Below, piece by piece: positions 13,491 to 20,880 of a stretch of 64,000 nucleotides of DNA. The DNA comes from Agelaius tricolor (lineage: Eukaryota; Chordata; Aves; Passeriformes; Icteridae). Below the pieces are notes generated by a model. The model saw only the letters and a program-made list of their open reading frames with translations, was not told the DNA's origin and ran no database searches. The stretch spans positions 62,001-126,000 of the forward strand of contig JALJCS010000016.1 in NCBI GenBank assembly GCA_023055355.1. The letters are read 5' to 3'. Numbering within the stretch: position 1 is the first letter of the stretch; every line of letters begins with the position of its first letter. Both the position numbers and the translations under genes were made by a program.

Positions 13491-14284
13491 CCCAGGGCCG
13501 GACCAGCCAGCCAATCACAAGCCGAGGCAGCGCCTGCCGGCTCCACCAATCCCAGCCCGCCCATTCCCGCCGCGCTCGGCTCCGCGACCTCCCGCAGTCC
13601 CCTCAAGCGCTGCTCCTACCGCCGCCATTGCAGGGGCCGCGTCCGCCCGCTCCCCGCCGTCTGCCCGTTTCTCTGGACCAGAACCTGATCCCGACCAGGA
13701 CCTGAACTGGAAGCTCCCGGCCGCCCTTCCCGGCCCCAACAGCGCCTGGCGAGGCAGCGGCAGCGGGAACAGCTCCGCCGGCTCCCAAAGCGGCGGTGGC
13801 GGGAGCGGCTCCTCAGGCGTACGGGGGAGTGGGACCAGGCTGAGGGGCCGGGCCGCGACTGAGCGGGCTAAGATTGGCGGCACTGCGCCCGGATTGAAAG
13901 GGCGGCTGTGATTGGACAGGGCGGACGGAGAAAGGCGGGCCGTGATTGGCAGGTTTGGGAGCCGTCAGGCTGCGGCCCGTGGGAGCGTGGGGTGGAGACC
14001 GGGCTGCTCGAAGGGCCCGCGGGCGCCCGGGGGTCCCGCTCGCGAGATCCCCCCCTGTCCCCTCCTCCGGCCCTCTCTCGCCCAGGTCCCGGCGAAAAGA
14101 CCCCCGCAGAGCCCCTCGGGGCGGGGAGGGGTGTAGCCCGGGAGTGGTTCCGGGTCGTAAAGGCGGACTCTGCGACAGCAGCGCGCACCAGGGAGCGGCG
14201 GCGACAAGGTGAGGCGGGGGCTCGGGAGCGGGGAGGGCGTGCAGAGCCCGCTGCGGGCTCTGGGCGCCTCTTCTCCCGCACTCC

Positions 14285-14343
14285 TTCCGCTTCTGCGGAG
14301 ACTTGGCCTGCCCCGACTGGCCGAGATCAGCACCCTGGCCAAA
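14285..14343 (+). pseudogene. COMMD4: COMMD4 exon 2 relic with 7-nt deletion
   Basis: The segment reads TTCCGCTTCTGCGGAGAC (FRFCGD) and continues LACPDW. The human protein then has VLAEISTLAK, but here GACTGG joins directly to CCGAGATC, so 7 nt are missing at 14320/14321. The deletion is explained by slippage between CTGG repeats in an expected GACTGGGTGCTGGCCGAG. After the break the frame reads AEISTLAK up to a GTTAGG donor at 14344. No AG acceptor stands directly before 14285; the expected site appears mutated. Confidence 0.75.
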
Positions 14344-14426
14344 GTTAGGTGCCCCGCGTCCCCCTGCCCGCCCTCTGCCTGCTGCGGGCCCGCTGCTCAC
14401 CCTCGTTTTCCCCCACAGTTGTCGGA

Positions 14427-15111
14427 TGTTATAGATGATAAAACAATATTGGCTTTCACATTCATAGATTAGCTTTTTGCATCACAAGTATTCTGATATG
14501 GTACAACTTATACTTACTTTTAACTGCTTTGTATGGTGCAATATGCCAGTTTATGTATGCACTGTATATTTCATATGAATAGTAGTGTGATAAATATATC
14601 GTAGGCTTTATCAAAATGTTAAAATAGAAACTAAAACACTGCTATGTAACTAACGCAGAAAATGGTGCAAAGCAATTATTCTGTTTCTTATAACTCGAGA
14701 CTGCCCCTACTAAGTGATAAGATAACAGTGACAAAAAGAGCTTAAGCATCCAGGAAGGATTTATCGACTCTTATCAGCATTATCAGGGAGTGTGAAGCAA
14801 CAGGATAAAACTACAGGAAGAAATAAAATATGTAGATCTAATTTACAGAATGTTCTGCAGACAAGTCAGCGGTTAAAACCAAACAAGAGAGTTCCTGGAA
14901 CATCAAAAACTCCTCAAAGGAATGTTTGAATAATGTGTAAGCTAATGAATATGCATGTAACCTCAGCAATGTATTATATAGTGAACATGATTTTAAGCTA
15001 CCTCTCTGCTCTTCGGCTGTGTGCTAAAAGCATCCCAGTGCTGGATTATTTTGTCCTTTTATCCTTTATTAAACTTTTAAAAATTTTACAGAGTGAACTC
15101 TATTTATCACA
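14427..15111 (+). mobile_element. Solo endogenous-retrovirus LTR inside COMMD4 exon 3
   Basis: The insert lies between two parts of one COMMD4 exon: TTGTCG after the acceptor at 14417-14418, and TCAATGAAGCTT from 15112. It has the LTR layout: TG start, a TATA-like TATTATATA at 14972-14980, then CTCTCTGCTCTTCGGCTGTGTG, ATTAAA at 15068-15073, and a TTTATCACA end. A perfect 11-bp inverted pair, TGTGATAAATA at 14586-14596 and TATTTATCACA at 15101-15111, offers an alternative 526-bp boundary. The exon context favours the longer 685-bp insert. No internal retroviral genes and no clean target-site duplication are visible. Orientation matches the host gene. The family is not identified. Confidence 0.7.
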
Positions 15112-15174
15112 TCAATGAAGCTTAAGCTGATCTGCATCCCAGTGCTTCGGGATGTGCTGGGGGAGGCCATCGAG
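15112..15174 (+). pseudogene. COMMD4: COMMD4 exon 3 relic, 3' part
   Basis: Immediately after the LTR the frame S-MKLKLICIPVL..VLGEAIE matches the human COMMD4 segment [20 protein letters not shown] in order and length. It ends at a consensus GTAAGT donor at 15175. The 5' end of the same exon is the TTGTCG at 14419-14424, where the expected ATG TCG has A changed to T. Confidence 0.75.
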
Positions 15175-15420
15175 GTAAGTGTGGGGCTACCGCAGTGGAG
15201 GCCAAGTAGTTCAACACCACAATAGCAGAATCAGCATCATTAATTAATTTTGTGTTCTTCATGCAAGCCTCAGCGTTAAGAACGCTACCAGCCTCTACTA
15301 GCATTAATAATATGCATAGTAAGTGTTATTAATATTAATATTTGGGTAAGAATTGTTAGTGTTAACACTGGTAGCAAGTATGTTAGCTGGTGTTTACTGT
15401 GAAGCTCTGCTCTCCCACAG

Positions 15421-15460
15421 TATGACAAGATCCTGAAGCTGACCTCAGGTGCAAAGTTAG
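15421..15460 (+). pseudogene. COMMD4: COMMD4 exon 4 relic
   Basis: CTCCCACAG is followed by TATGACAAGATCCTGAAGC (YDKILKLTSGAKL), the counterpart of human YEKILKLTADAKFE, then a GTGAGC donor at 15461. The exon is 40 nt, whereas 42 are needed to keep frame with the next one, so it carries a second frame lesion at its 3' end. Confidence 0.75.
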
Positions 15461-15563
15461 GTGAGCACTGCTGTCCTTACCACAATCCCCAAATAGAGCC
15501 ATGCTCCAGAGATGGGCAGCAATGAATCTGCAGATGCCTTCCCAAGGTGACAGAGCTCTGCAG

Positions 15564-15681
15564 TCAGGGGATGTGAAGGCAACCATTGCTGTCCTAAGCT
15601 TCATCCTCTCCAGTGCAGCCAAGCATAGTATAGACCGCAAGTCTCTGTCAAGTGAGCTGCAGCAGCTGGGACTGCCCAAAG
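15564..15681 (+). pseudogene. COMMD4: COMMD4 exon 5, best-preserved segment
   Basis: After CTCTGCAG a 39-codon open segment runs from [13 protein letters not shown] to [11 protein letters not shown]. It has the same length as the human exon and only about four substitutions against my memory of it (two V to I, one G to R, one E to K). The expected GT donor after AAAG is GC (GCAGGG at 15682). Such conservation beside broken neighbours suggests recent inactivation or selection until recently. Confidence 0.8.
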
Positions 15682-15918
15682 GCAGGGGAAGCCCTCAGGG
15701 TGGCACCATGAGCCAGACCTGGTGGGATGTTGCTGACAGTTCCCAGCCCTGCCTTCTTCACACCCAGATAGGGGACAGGCTGCCTGCTGTGCTGTCCTCC
15801 ATCACCTCCCTTCTGTACCATCAATCCCTGGGGGCTCCTCAGGTGCTTTGGTGAGGTTTGGCAGCTGCAAGTCTGGTGTGAACAGAGGGATTCTTCTCTT
15901 GTTTCCCCTCATGAGCAA

Positions 15919-15992
15919 AGCATGCCAGCCAGTTGTGCTGTTTTACATGTGACTGACCCACAAAATTGCAGGAGACTGAGGACTTGTAACAG
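15919..15992 (+). pseudogene. COMMD4: COMMD4 exon 6 relic, frameshifted
   Basis: The scrap CATGCCAGCC..TTGTGCTG near 15921 and TTGCAGGAG.CTGAGGACTTGT at about 15967-15987 line up with human EHAASLC and LQKHLRVC. There is a shift between them and an in-frame TGA. A GTGCAG donor-like site follows at 15993. The alignment is by eye and weaker than for exon 5. Confidence 0.5.
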
Positions 15993-16408
15993 GTGCAGGA
16001 CAGGTTCAAAAGGAACTTGGGAAAAAACCTCTGTCTTTCTCAGTCCAAAGGGACAGCAGAGCTCACATCTGCTCACAATAATCCTCTGGAGAGTGGAGCA
16101 ATGTTTGTATGGAAAGATGACTGGGGGTAAAATCAGAGGAAACTGAGAAGTTACATTTGTATCCTAACAGAAGCTGTAATGGGACAGAAATTTTAGGGTA
16201 AAATACAGGTGCTGTTCCCAGGATGGAACTGGGTTGGCATGCTCCACGATGATTCCCCATACAACCATAAGCACCTGCTAAGGGGGGTGGAGTGGAATGG
16301 GGCACCACAACCAGGCTCTGCCAAAATCTTTGCAGGGGCAGCAACTCCATAGTACTTTGAAGCTTATTAACTGCATAGCAAGGGCTATTAGGCATATGTA
16401 GGAACACG
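15993..16408. other. Spacer after COMMD4 relic, nothing recognised
   Basis: Mixed-composition DNA. I looked for the COMMD4 C-terminal exon (the GWRVDYTLSSSLL region in human) here and on to 17.8 kb and did not find it. No other gene or repeat was recognised. Confidence 0.5.
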
Positions 16409-17480
16409 TTCCAACCTAGCGTCTGAAGACCAATTTAGAGGAGGCACCTCTAAGTCCAAAGCCAGCCAGACCTTATGTTCTTAGCACCATTCATCGAGAA
16501 GAAATCCTGTGACATTTGCAAATTTAAGAGGTGACACCCCCATTCAGACCGTGGCTCCTGGGTGCAAACAATAGCTCTTTTCAACAGCAAGGAAATCTGC
16601 ATGCCCTATTGTCTCTAGGTCACTTCACTTGAGAGTCCCAAGACCCAAACCCAGCCAGAGTCCTAGTTCCCAGAAAACTTCTGCTATAAGAAATCCTTCA
16701 AAGTGTGCAATTCTAGGAGTGGAAATCCTACAGGAAACATGAGGCTTCAGGCTCCTAATGGGATCTCTTTTCACACAATGGAAAACTCAGTAAGCCCTTC
16801 TGGCAAGACCAGTTCACAGGAGGCCCACAGTTCTCAAGGGCCAGGCTTGAGAGATCTGACTCCATGGAAGCTTTAATCTGAGAAAAATCCTGTGATGTTG
16901 GTACTTTTAAAAGGCAGAATGGCATATTTGGACCCTGGCTGATGCTTTGGAGAGTGATTCTTTTACACAGTAAATAAAGATTTCATTCCAATGTCTGTAG
17001 GTCACTTTGGAAACAGCCCCTGAAACCCAAGACCAAGAAGAGCCATAGTTCCTGGCAGCTGCCATCTGGGAGGAATCCTATGACATTTGTGATTCAAGAA
17101 ACTGAACCCAAAATTTCAACAGCTGATATGCAGATGCAAAAGACTGCTGTTTTCCTGAGATAAGAAATACTTCAAACCTAACATTCTGAAGGAGTTCAGA
17201 ATACACACCCAGGACTGCCATGGCCCCCAAAGTGCTACTTCCTGGCAGATTGTCTCTATGGTAAACCCTGTCACACTAGAAATGTTAGGAAGCAGAATCC
17301 AAACTACAGCACAAGCACCTGTAAGGAAAAGGTACCTCTGTTCATGAGATAGAATAACTTCCACCCTAATGTTTCAGAGTAAGTTGACATGAGGGCCTAA
17401 GGGAGGCCAAGGCCACCTACACCTCTACTTCCTAGAACCGCTGGTGTCAGAGGAATACCGAGATGTTTGCAGTTTTACAA
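16409..17480. repeat. Degenerate ~191-bp tandem repeat, 5.6 copies
   Basis: Copies begin near 16409, 16600, 16791, 16982, 17172 and 17364; the last is partial. Each has the same order of landmarks. A YCTA-TGTCT-like start gives CCTAGCGTCTGAAG, TGTCTCTAGGTCAC, TGTCTGTAGGTCAC and CTAACATTCTGAAG in different copies. A CCCAAGACC or GGCC stretch follows, then CTAGTTCC or CTTCCTGGCAG, and about 95 bp in, an ATCCTGTGACATTTG-like core. The cores lie near 16503, 16692, 16887, 17073, 17266 and 17455, a steady 186-195-bp spacing. Copies are strongly diverged, so the array is old. It shows no similarity to the 728/853-bp satellite. Confidence 0.8.
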
Positions 17481-18290
17481 CTGGAAGGAAAACGCGCTGG
17501 GTCGGGGGCCGGCAGTACCGCTCTCTGTCCACAAGGCGGCAGCAGTGCCGCCGAGATCCGGCCGGGGCTGCGACGTACATTGGAGGCAGGCAGAGAACTG
17601 AGGCAAAAGTTGCCAGAGAACCCTTTCTATTCCCTTCAGCCCCTGCAGCTGTTCTGATGGTTTCAGGGCACTTGATTGGTTCATTCCTAGATAAAAACGT
17701 TATGTCTTTATTTTCAAAACTATTACCCATCTCTAGTCAAGAGTTTCCTACATTCCTGTATACAAATGAGTAGATAGAGAGAGGGTTTCTTTCCAAATAA
17801 ATTTAGAGATAAATTCCTTTTCTTTGCCAATACCTACAAAAATGAAAAACTTGACATGTTTTAGTATTCTACACCCACCCCTCCCTGTGAAATTTCTGGC
17901 AGCTTTGGGTCCCTCTGGGGGACAGCACCCAGCATGACCTCCCCTCATTCACCACCCACCTGCTCCTCCACCACAGTATGGTTCCTTCTCCCAGAGATCT
18001 TGGAGTGCCCCAAATGACATCAGAGTCCTGAATCTTCACCCCCTTTTCCTCACCCCCAAAGAAAGCACAGAATGAGTCAAACTGACCTGAACAGCAGCAT
18101 GGCACTTTAGTCCAGCCCTTTCCACGTGTACATCCCCCTGGAAAGGGACTGCTCCACCAAGAAAGGAGGGCAGCCCCCAGAAGGGTTGAAGTTCCTCCCC
18201 AGCCTCGCTGTCACAGGCGAGCAGCAGAAACAGGGAGTGATAGCAGAGAGGACACAGGAAGAAAAGGAAGAACGGGGTGCAGGATGAAAT
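17481..18290. other. Unassigned spacer with a GC-rich block
   Basis: A short GC-rich stretch at about 17495-17580 with several CpGs abuts the end of the 191-bp repeat. The rest is mixed sequence. No exon with credible splice sites and no known repeat was recognised. Confidence 0.4.
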
Positions 18291-18299
18291 TGACCAACC

Positions 18300-19150
18300 C
18301 CCCCCAAAAAAAACCAAAACAACAACAAAGCAAAAAACAAAACAAACAAAACAAAACAAAACAAAACAAAAAAAAACCAAAAAAAAAAAAAAAAAAAACC
18401 AAAACCCAAAAATCCCTAACAGAAAAAAGCCAAACAAAAAACCCCTGGGATGGATAGCATGGCAGAGACGGATTAAAAAGGAACAGGGACAGCAAACGGA
18501 ACACAAGGATTCTGTGAGGGACAATGGCACAAGGAGCACCACAGAGCCACAGAGAATAGAAAGGAACACAAGTGAGGCATGGAGGAGGACAGAGAAAAAG
18601 ACAGAGTGCTACACACACAGCAAGGACAGGGTTACAGAGACAAAGAGGGAAAGAAGGACTGAAAGAGGAAGTGACCATGGCATGTGCAGGTGGGGGGGGG
18701 GAAGGCAGGCAAGGCACAGCAGAGGAATGGAGAAAGAGAGGCATGGCCAGCAAGACAGAGGCTTACCAAGAGAAGGGTACAATGAGGGAGAAGGGCTGGG
18801 CTGCAGCTGCAGACAGGTACAGGCCAAAAGGACAGTGAGAGGGACAAAGAAATACAGTCACATCCAGGACAAAGGAAAAAGGAGAGGAAGAAAGGAGGAG
18901 AAATAAAGAGGCGGGCAGGGAGGGAGAGAGACAAAAAGTAGAGGAGAGGGATTGAGAAATATTTACTAAACAAATATTGAGTATTTGTTTCTTGAAAGAA
19001 AAACAAGAACAAGAGAGATTGAAGTAGTGAAAGGGAATGGGAGGGGGAGCACACAGGACAAGAAAGGAACACTAAAGACACACCGGACAGAGAGAAGGGG
19101 TGGAAAGTTGGATATAAGGCTGAAAAAAAACAGGAACAAACCCCAAGACT
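18300..19150. repeat. A-rich (CAAAA)n tract and long polypurine region
   Basis: 18300-18440 is simple A-rich sequence of the CAAAA/CAAAAC type with a run of about 18 A. From about 18475 to 19150 the + strand is overwhelmingly A and G, with words such as GAAAGAGGAAGTG, GAGAAAGAGAGG and GGAAAAAGGAGAGG. This is a ~670-bp polypurine/polypyrimidine segment. The lysine/arginine-rich + frame and the phenylalanine/leucine/serine-rich minus frame across it are composition artefacts. Confidence 0.85.
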
Positions 19151-19669
19151 TATTAGAGAGTGTGGCTGATGAGTGTCAATAAATCATGAACAGAACTGGT
19201 TACTGTCACAGCTCGGCCTGGAACTCATTAATTATCATCTGTCTCTCGGCAGGGCCATAAACTCCCTGCTACAACAAGAGGGGAAAGCTAAATGGTTGAT
19301 GTTCTCCATCTTTCTTGGGCTCGGTAAGCAGTTTTTGTTATCGGGTTGGACCACACATACGCCAGTACTAGAGTATGTTTAAATACAGTCTAAACACCAG
19401 CAAGTTTACTTATTTCCTTCCAAGAGAACTACAGAAAAGTTATACTCAGTGGCAAAGACATTCCAAATAGTAGGAGTGTCTTTCATGAGAAAAAAAGACA
19501 TAAGCTGAAAGAACTTGCCTCGGAGTAGATCAAAAAGTTCATTTAAACTCTGTACAGTAACCTGAAGAAGCAGGCCAACTTGAAATTTGCAGGACATATG
19601 TCCATTAAAAAAACTGAAGGAAAAAACGGGGAACAGCTGAAGCAAATGAATTTAAAGGTCAATTATATT

Positions 19670-20766
19670 TTGTAAGAGTCTCTTCATTTTTATTGGATAT
19701 AACAGAACCAGCCAGCACCACCACCACTGTGAAAAAGCGCAAAGCCCCCATGAAATAATAAAAGATAATGGAATTTGAGTGTAGCTAGAAAAAATTAACT
19801 TTTTAAAAGCTAATCTATTTGAGATAGGCTCTACCTACAGACTTGTCCAAGGAAGAAAACTAACATTTATTGCATCAGACACAGATATATAGAACATTGC
19901 TCTAAACTGGGGAAAAAAAAGTAAATTTTACATTTCAAATGCTTTGCAAGCAACAGTAAAAGTTAACATGTCACAAGAAATTGTTTCAGCTACTCTCCCC
20001 TTCCACAAAAATCTTTTTATCTATAAGCCCCAGTAAATACATTCCATGGTCCCTCCATTGAAGGGGGCACCTGTAAATTACTACACTGTGATAAACAGAA
20101 GCAAATGGAGAAAAATGAGACACTTAAGCTGCTATATGTGGCTGTAGTACATCATCACAAATAGCTCAGTAACTTTTTATGATGCTTACTGATTACTTGA
20201 CCGCAGTAGTTCTAATCTTGGCAACTGGCCACTGCCACCTCTACCAATGCAAGCTTGCAAACAAACAGATAACCTGGACCTTAACCACGTTTTCTATTGG
20301 TCATCTTTGCTTGAGAATAACTGGAGTCCAAATACCACCTGCAACCCTTTTTTGGCTCTCAGGAAGAGGCTAATAGACCTCCATATAGTGCCAGCTTTCT
20401 CTTTGCATAGGCAACAAGAACTCAAGCCTCATAAAGCACACGGTTAGGCAAATTAAGCATTCAGATGGCCTAAGTATACTCTAATATTAGTTGAATTGCC
20501 AAACCCATGTAAAGTACATTCTAAAATAACCTCTTTAAAGGGGATCTTCAAAATTGGAAGATTATAAATAAACAAGAAACCAACCCCCCTGTAGACTCAA
20601 TCAGGGTTGTCAACTCCCAAGAGGTTCTTAGTCCTCCTTCATGATACATTTGATACAATTAGTACACAATTAGTGGGAATATACTGATACATCACCACAT
20701 TATTAAAAGTTGTATGTGCAGGTTTCTATCCATCTCCCCTTTCACAGACTTGCTGGCAGAGGTCGG
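19670..20766 (-). other. IQGAP1: IQGAP1 3' untranslated region
   Basis: AT-rich sequence directly downstream of the IQGAP1 stop codon (20767-20769) in transcript sense, with no competing coding region. The right limit is set by the stop. The left limit is inferred from the AATAAA at 19694-19689 plus about 20 bases for cleavage. Transcripts could end earlier, at AATAAA 19871-19866, or further left. Confidence 0.65.
19689..19694 (-). terminator. IQGAP1: Candidate IQGAP1 poly(A) signal AATAAA
   Basis: TTTATT on the + strand is AATAAA in transcript sense, about 1.07 kb after the stop codon. A second AATAAA at 19871-19866 is an upstream alternative. The choice of the distal signal is an inference. 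Confidence 0.55.
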
Positions 20767-20880
20767 TTACTTCCCATAAAATTTCTTATTCAGAAGAAAG
20801 ATCAGAAGATTGACGTTCACTTTTGCTCTGTTGAACAACTTCATGACAGCAACACCTTCATACTGCAGCTGCAAGAGATC
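20767..20880 (-). CDS. IQGAP1: IQGAP1 exon 38, C-terminus and stop
   Basis: Reads DLLQLQYEGVAVMKLFNRAK and continues VNVNLLIFLLNKKFYGK then TAA at 20769-20767. Acceptor TTGGCAG. The C-terminal tail is almost identical to human. Confidence 0.98.
   Translation of the reverse strand, partial: DLLQLQYEGVAVMKLFNRAKVNVNLLIFLLNKKFYGK

Larger units (their letters stand above)
13140..14420. promoter_or_regulatory. CpG island, probably the former COMMD4 promoter
   Basis: About 1.3 kb of strongly GC-rich, CpG-dense sequence stands between AT-rich flanks. CCAAT boxes read CCAAT at 13511 and 13546. Three inverted copies (ATTGG) lie at 13873, 13911 and 13945, the last two inside imperfect ~35-bp repeats of GGCGG..GTGATTGG. 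The right end overlaps the first COMMD4-like segments at 14.2-14.34 kb, so the island is best read as a housekeeping-type promoter serving that + strand gene. It may also serve a minus-strand unit (see 13085-13490). The open frames through it are expected in stop-poor GC-rich DNA and resemble no protein I know. Confidence 0.8.
14204..15992 (+). pseudogene. COMMD4: COMMD4 pseudogene interrupted by an LTR
   Basis: COMMD4 is a small COMM-domain protein of the Commander/CCC endosomal sorting network. Remembered human segments can be followed in order. At 14285-14343 FRFCGDLACPDW is followed, after a frame change, by AEISTLAK. Exon 3 begins at 14419-14426 and resumes at 15112-15174 as MKLKLICIPVL..LGEAIE. 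15421-15460 reads YDKILKLTSGAKL. 15564-15681 gives [20 protein letters not shown] and continues through [11 protein letters not shown]. 15919-15992 retains HA..LC and LQE.LRTC scraps. Splice signals survive (CCCACAG before 15421, GTAAGT after 15174, GTGAGC after 15460), so this is not a retrocopy. Damage: a 7-nt loss at 14320/14321 shifts the frame; exon 4 is 2 nt short; an LTR lies in exon 3; the exon 5 donor is GC instead of GT; exon 6 is frameshifted with stops; the start codon seems to be ACA (14204-14206) rather than ATG; no final exon is recognisable. It could be a dead duplicate or the only, lost copy. Confidence 0.75.

Noticed and set aside
13126..14400. Overlapping open frames of 60-195 codons on both strands in the CpG island
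   Set aside because: Stop-poor GC-rich DNA opens all frames. The translations are Pro/Arg/Ala/Gly-rich, mutually overlapping and match no family I recognise. I specifically looked for a CRTC3 N-terminus and did not find it.
18036..19081. Long Lys/Arg-rich + frame (209 codons) and Phe/Leu-rich minus frames resembling membrane proteins
   Set aside because: They are translations of the (CAAAA)n and polypurine tract. The apparent membrane segments come from T-rich codons.
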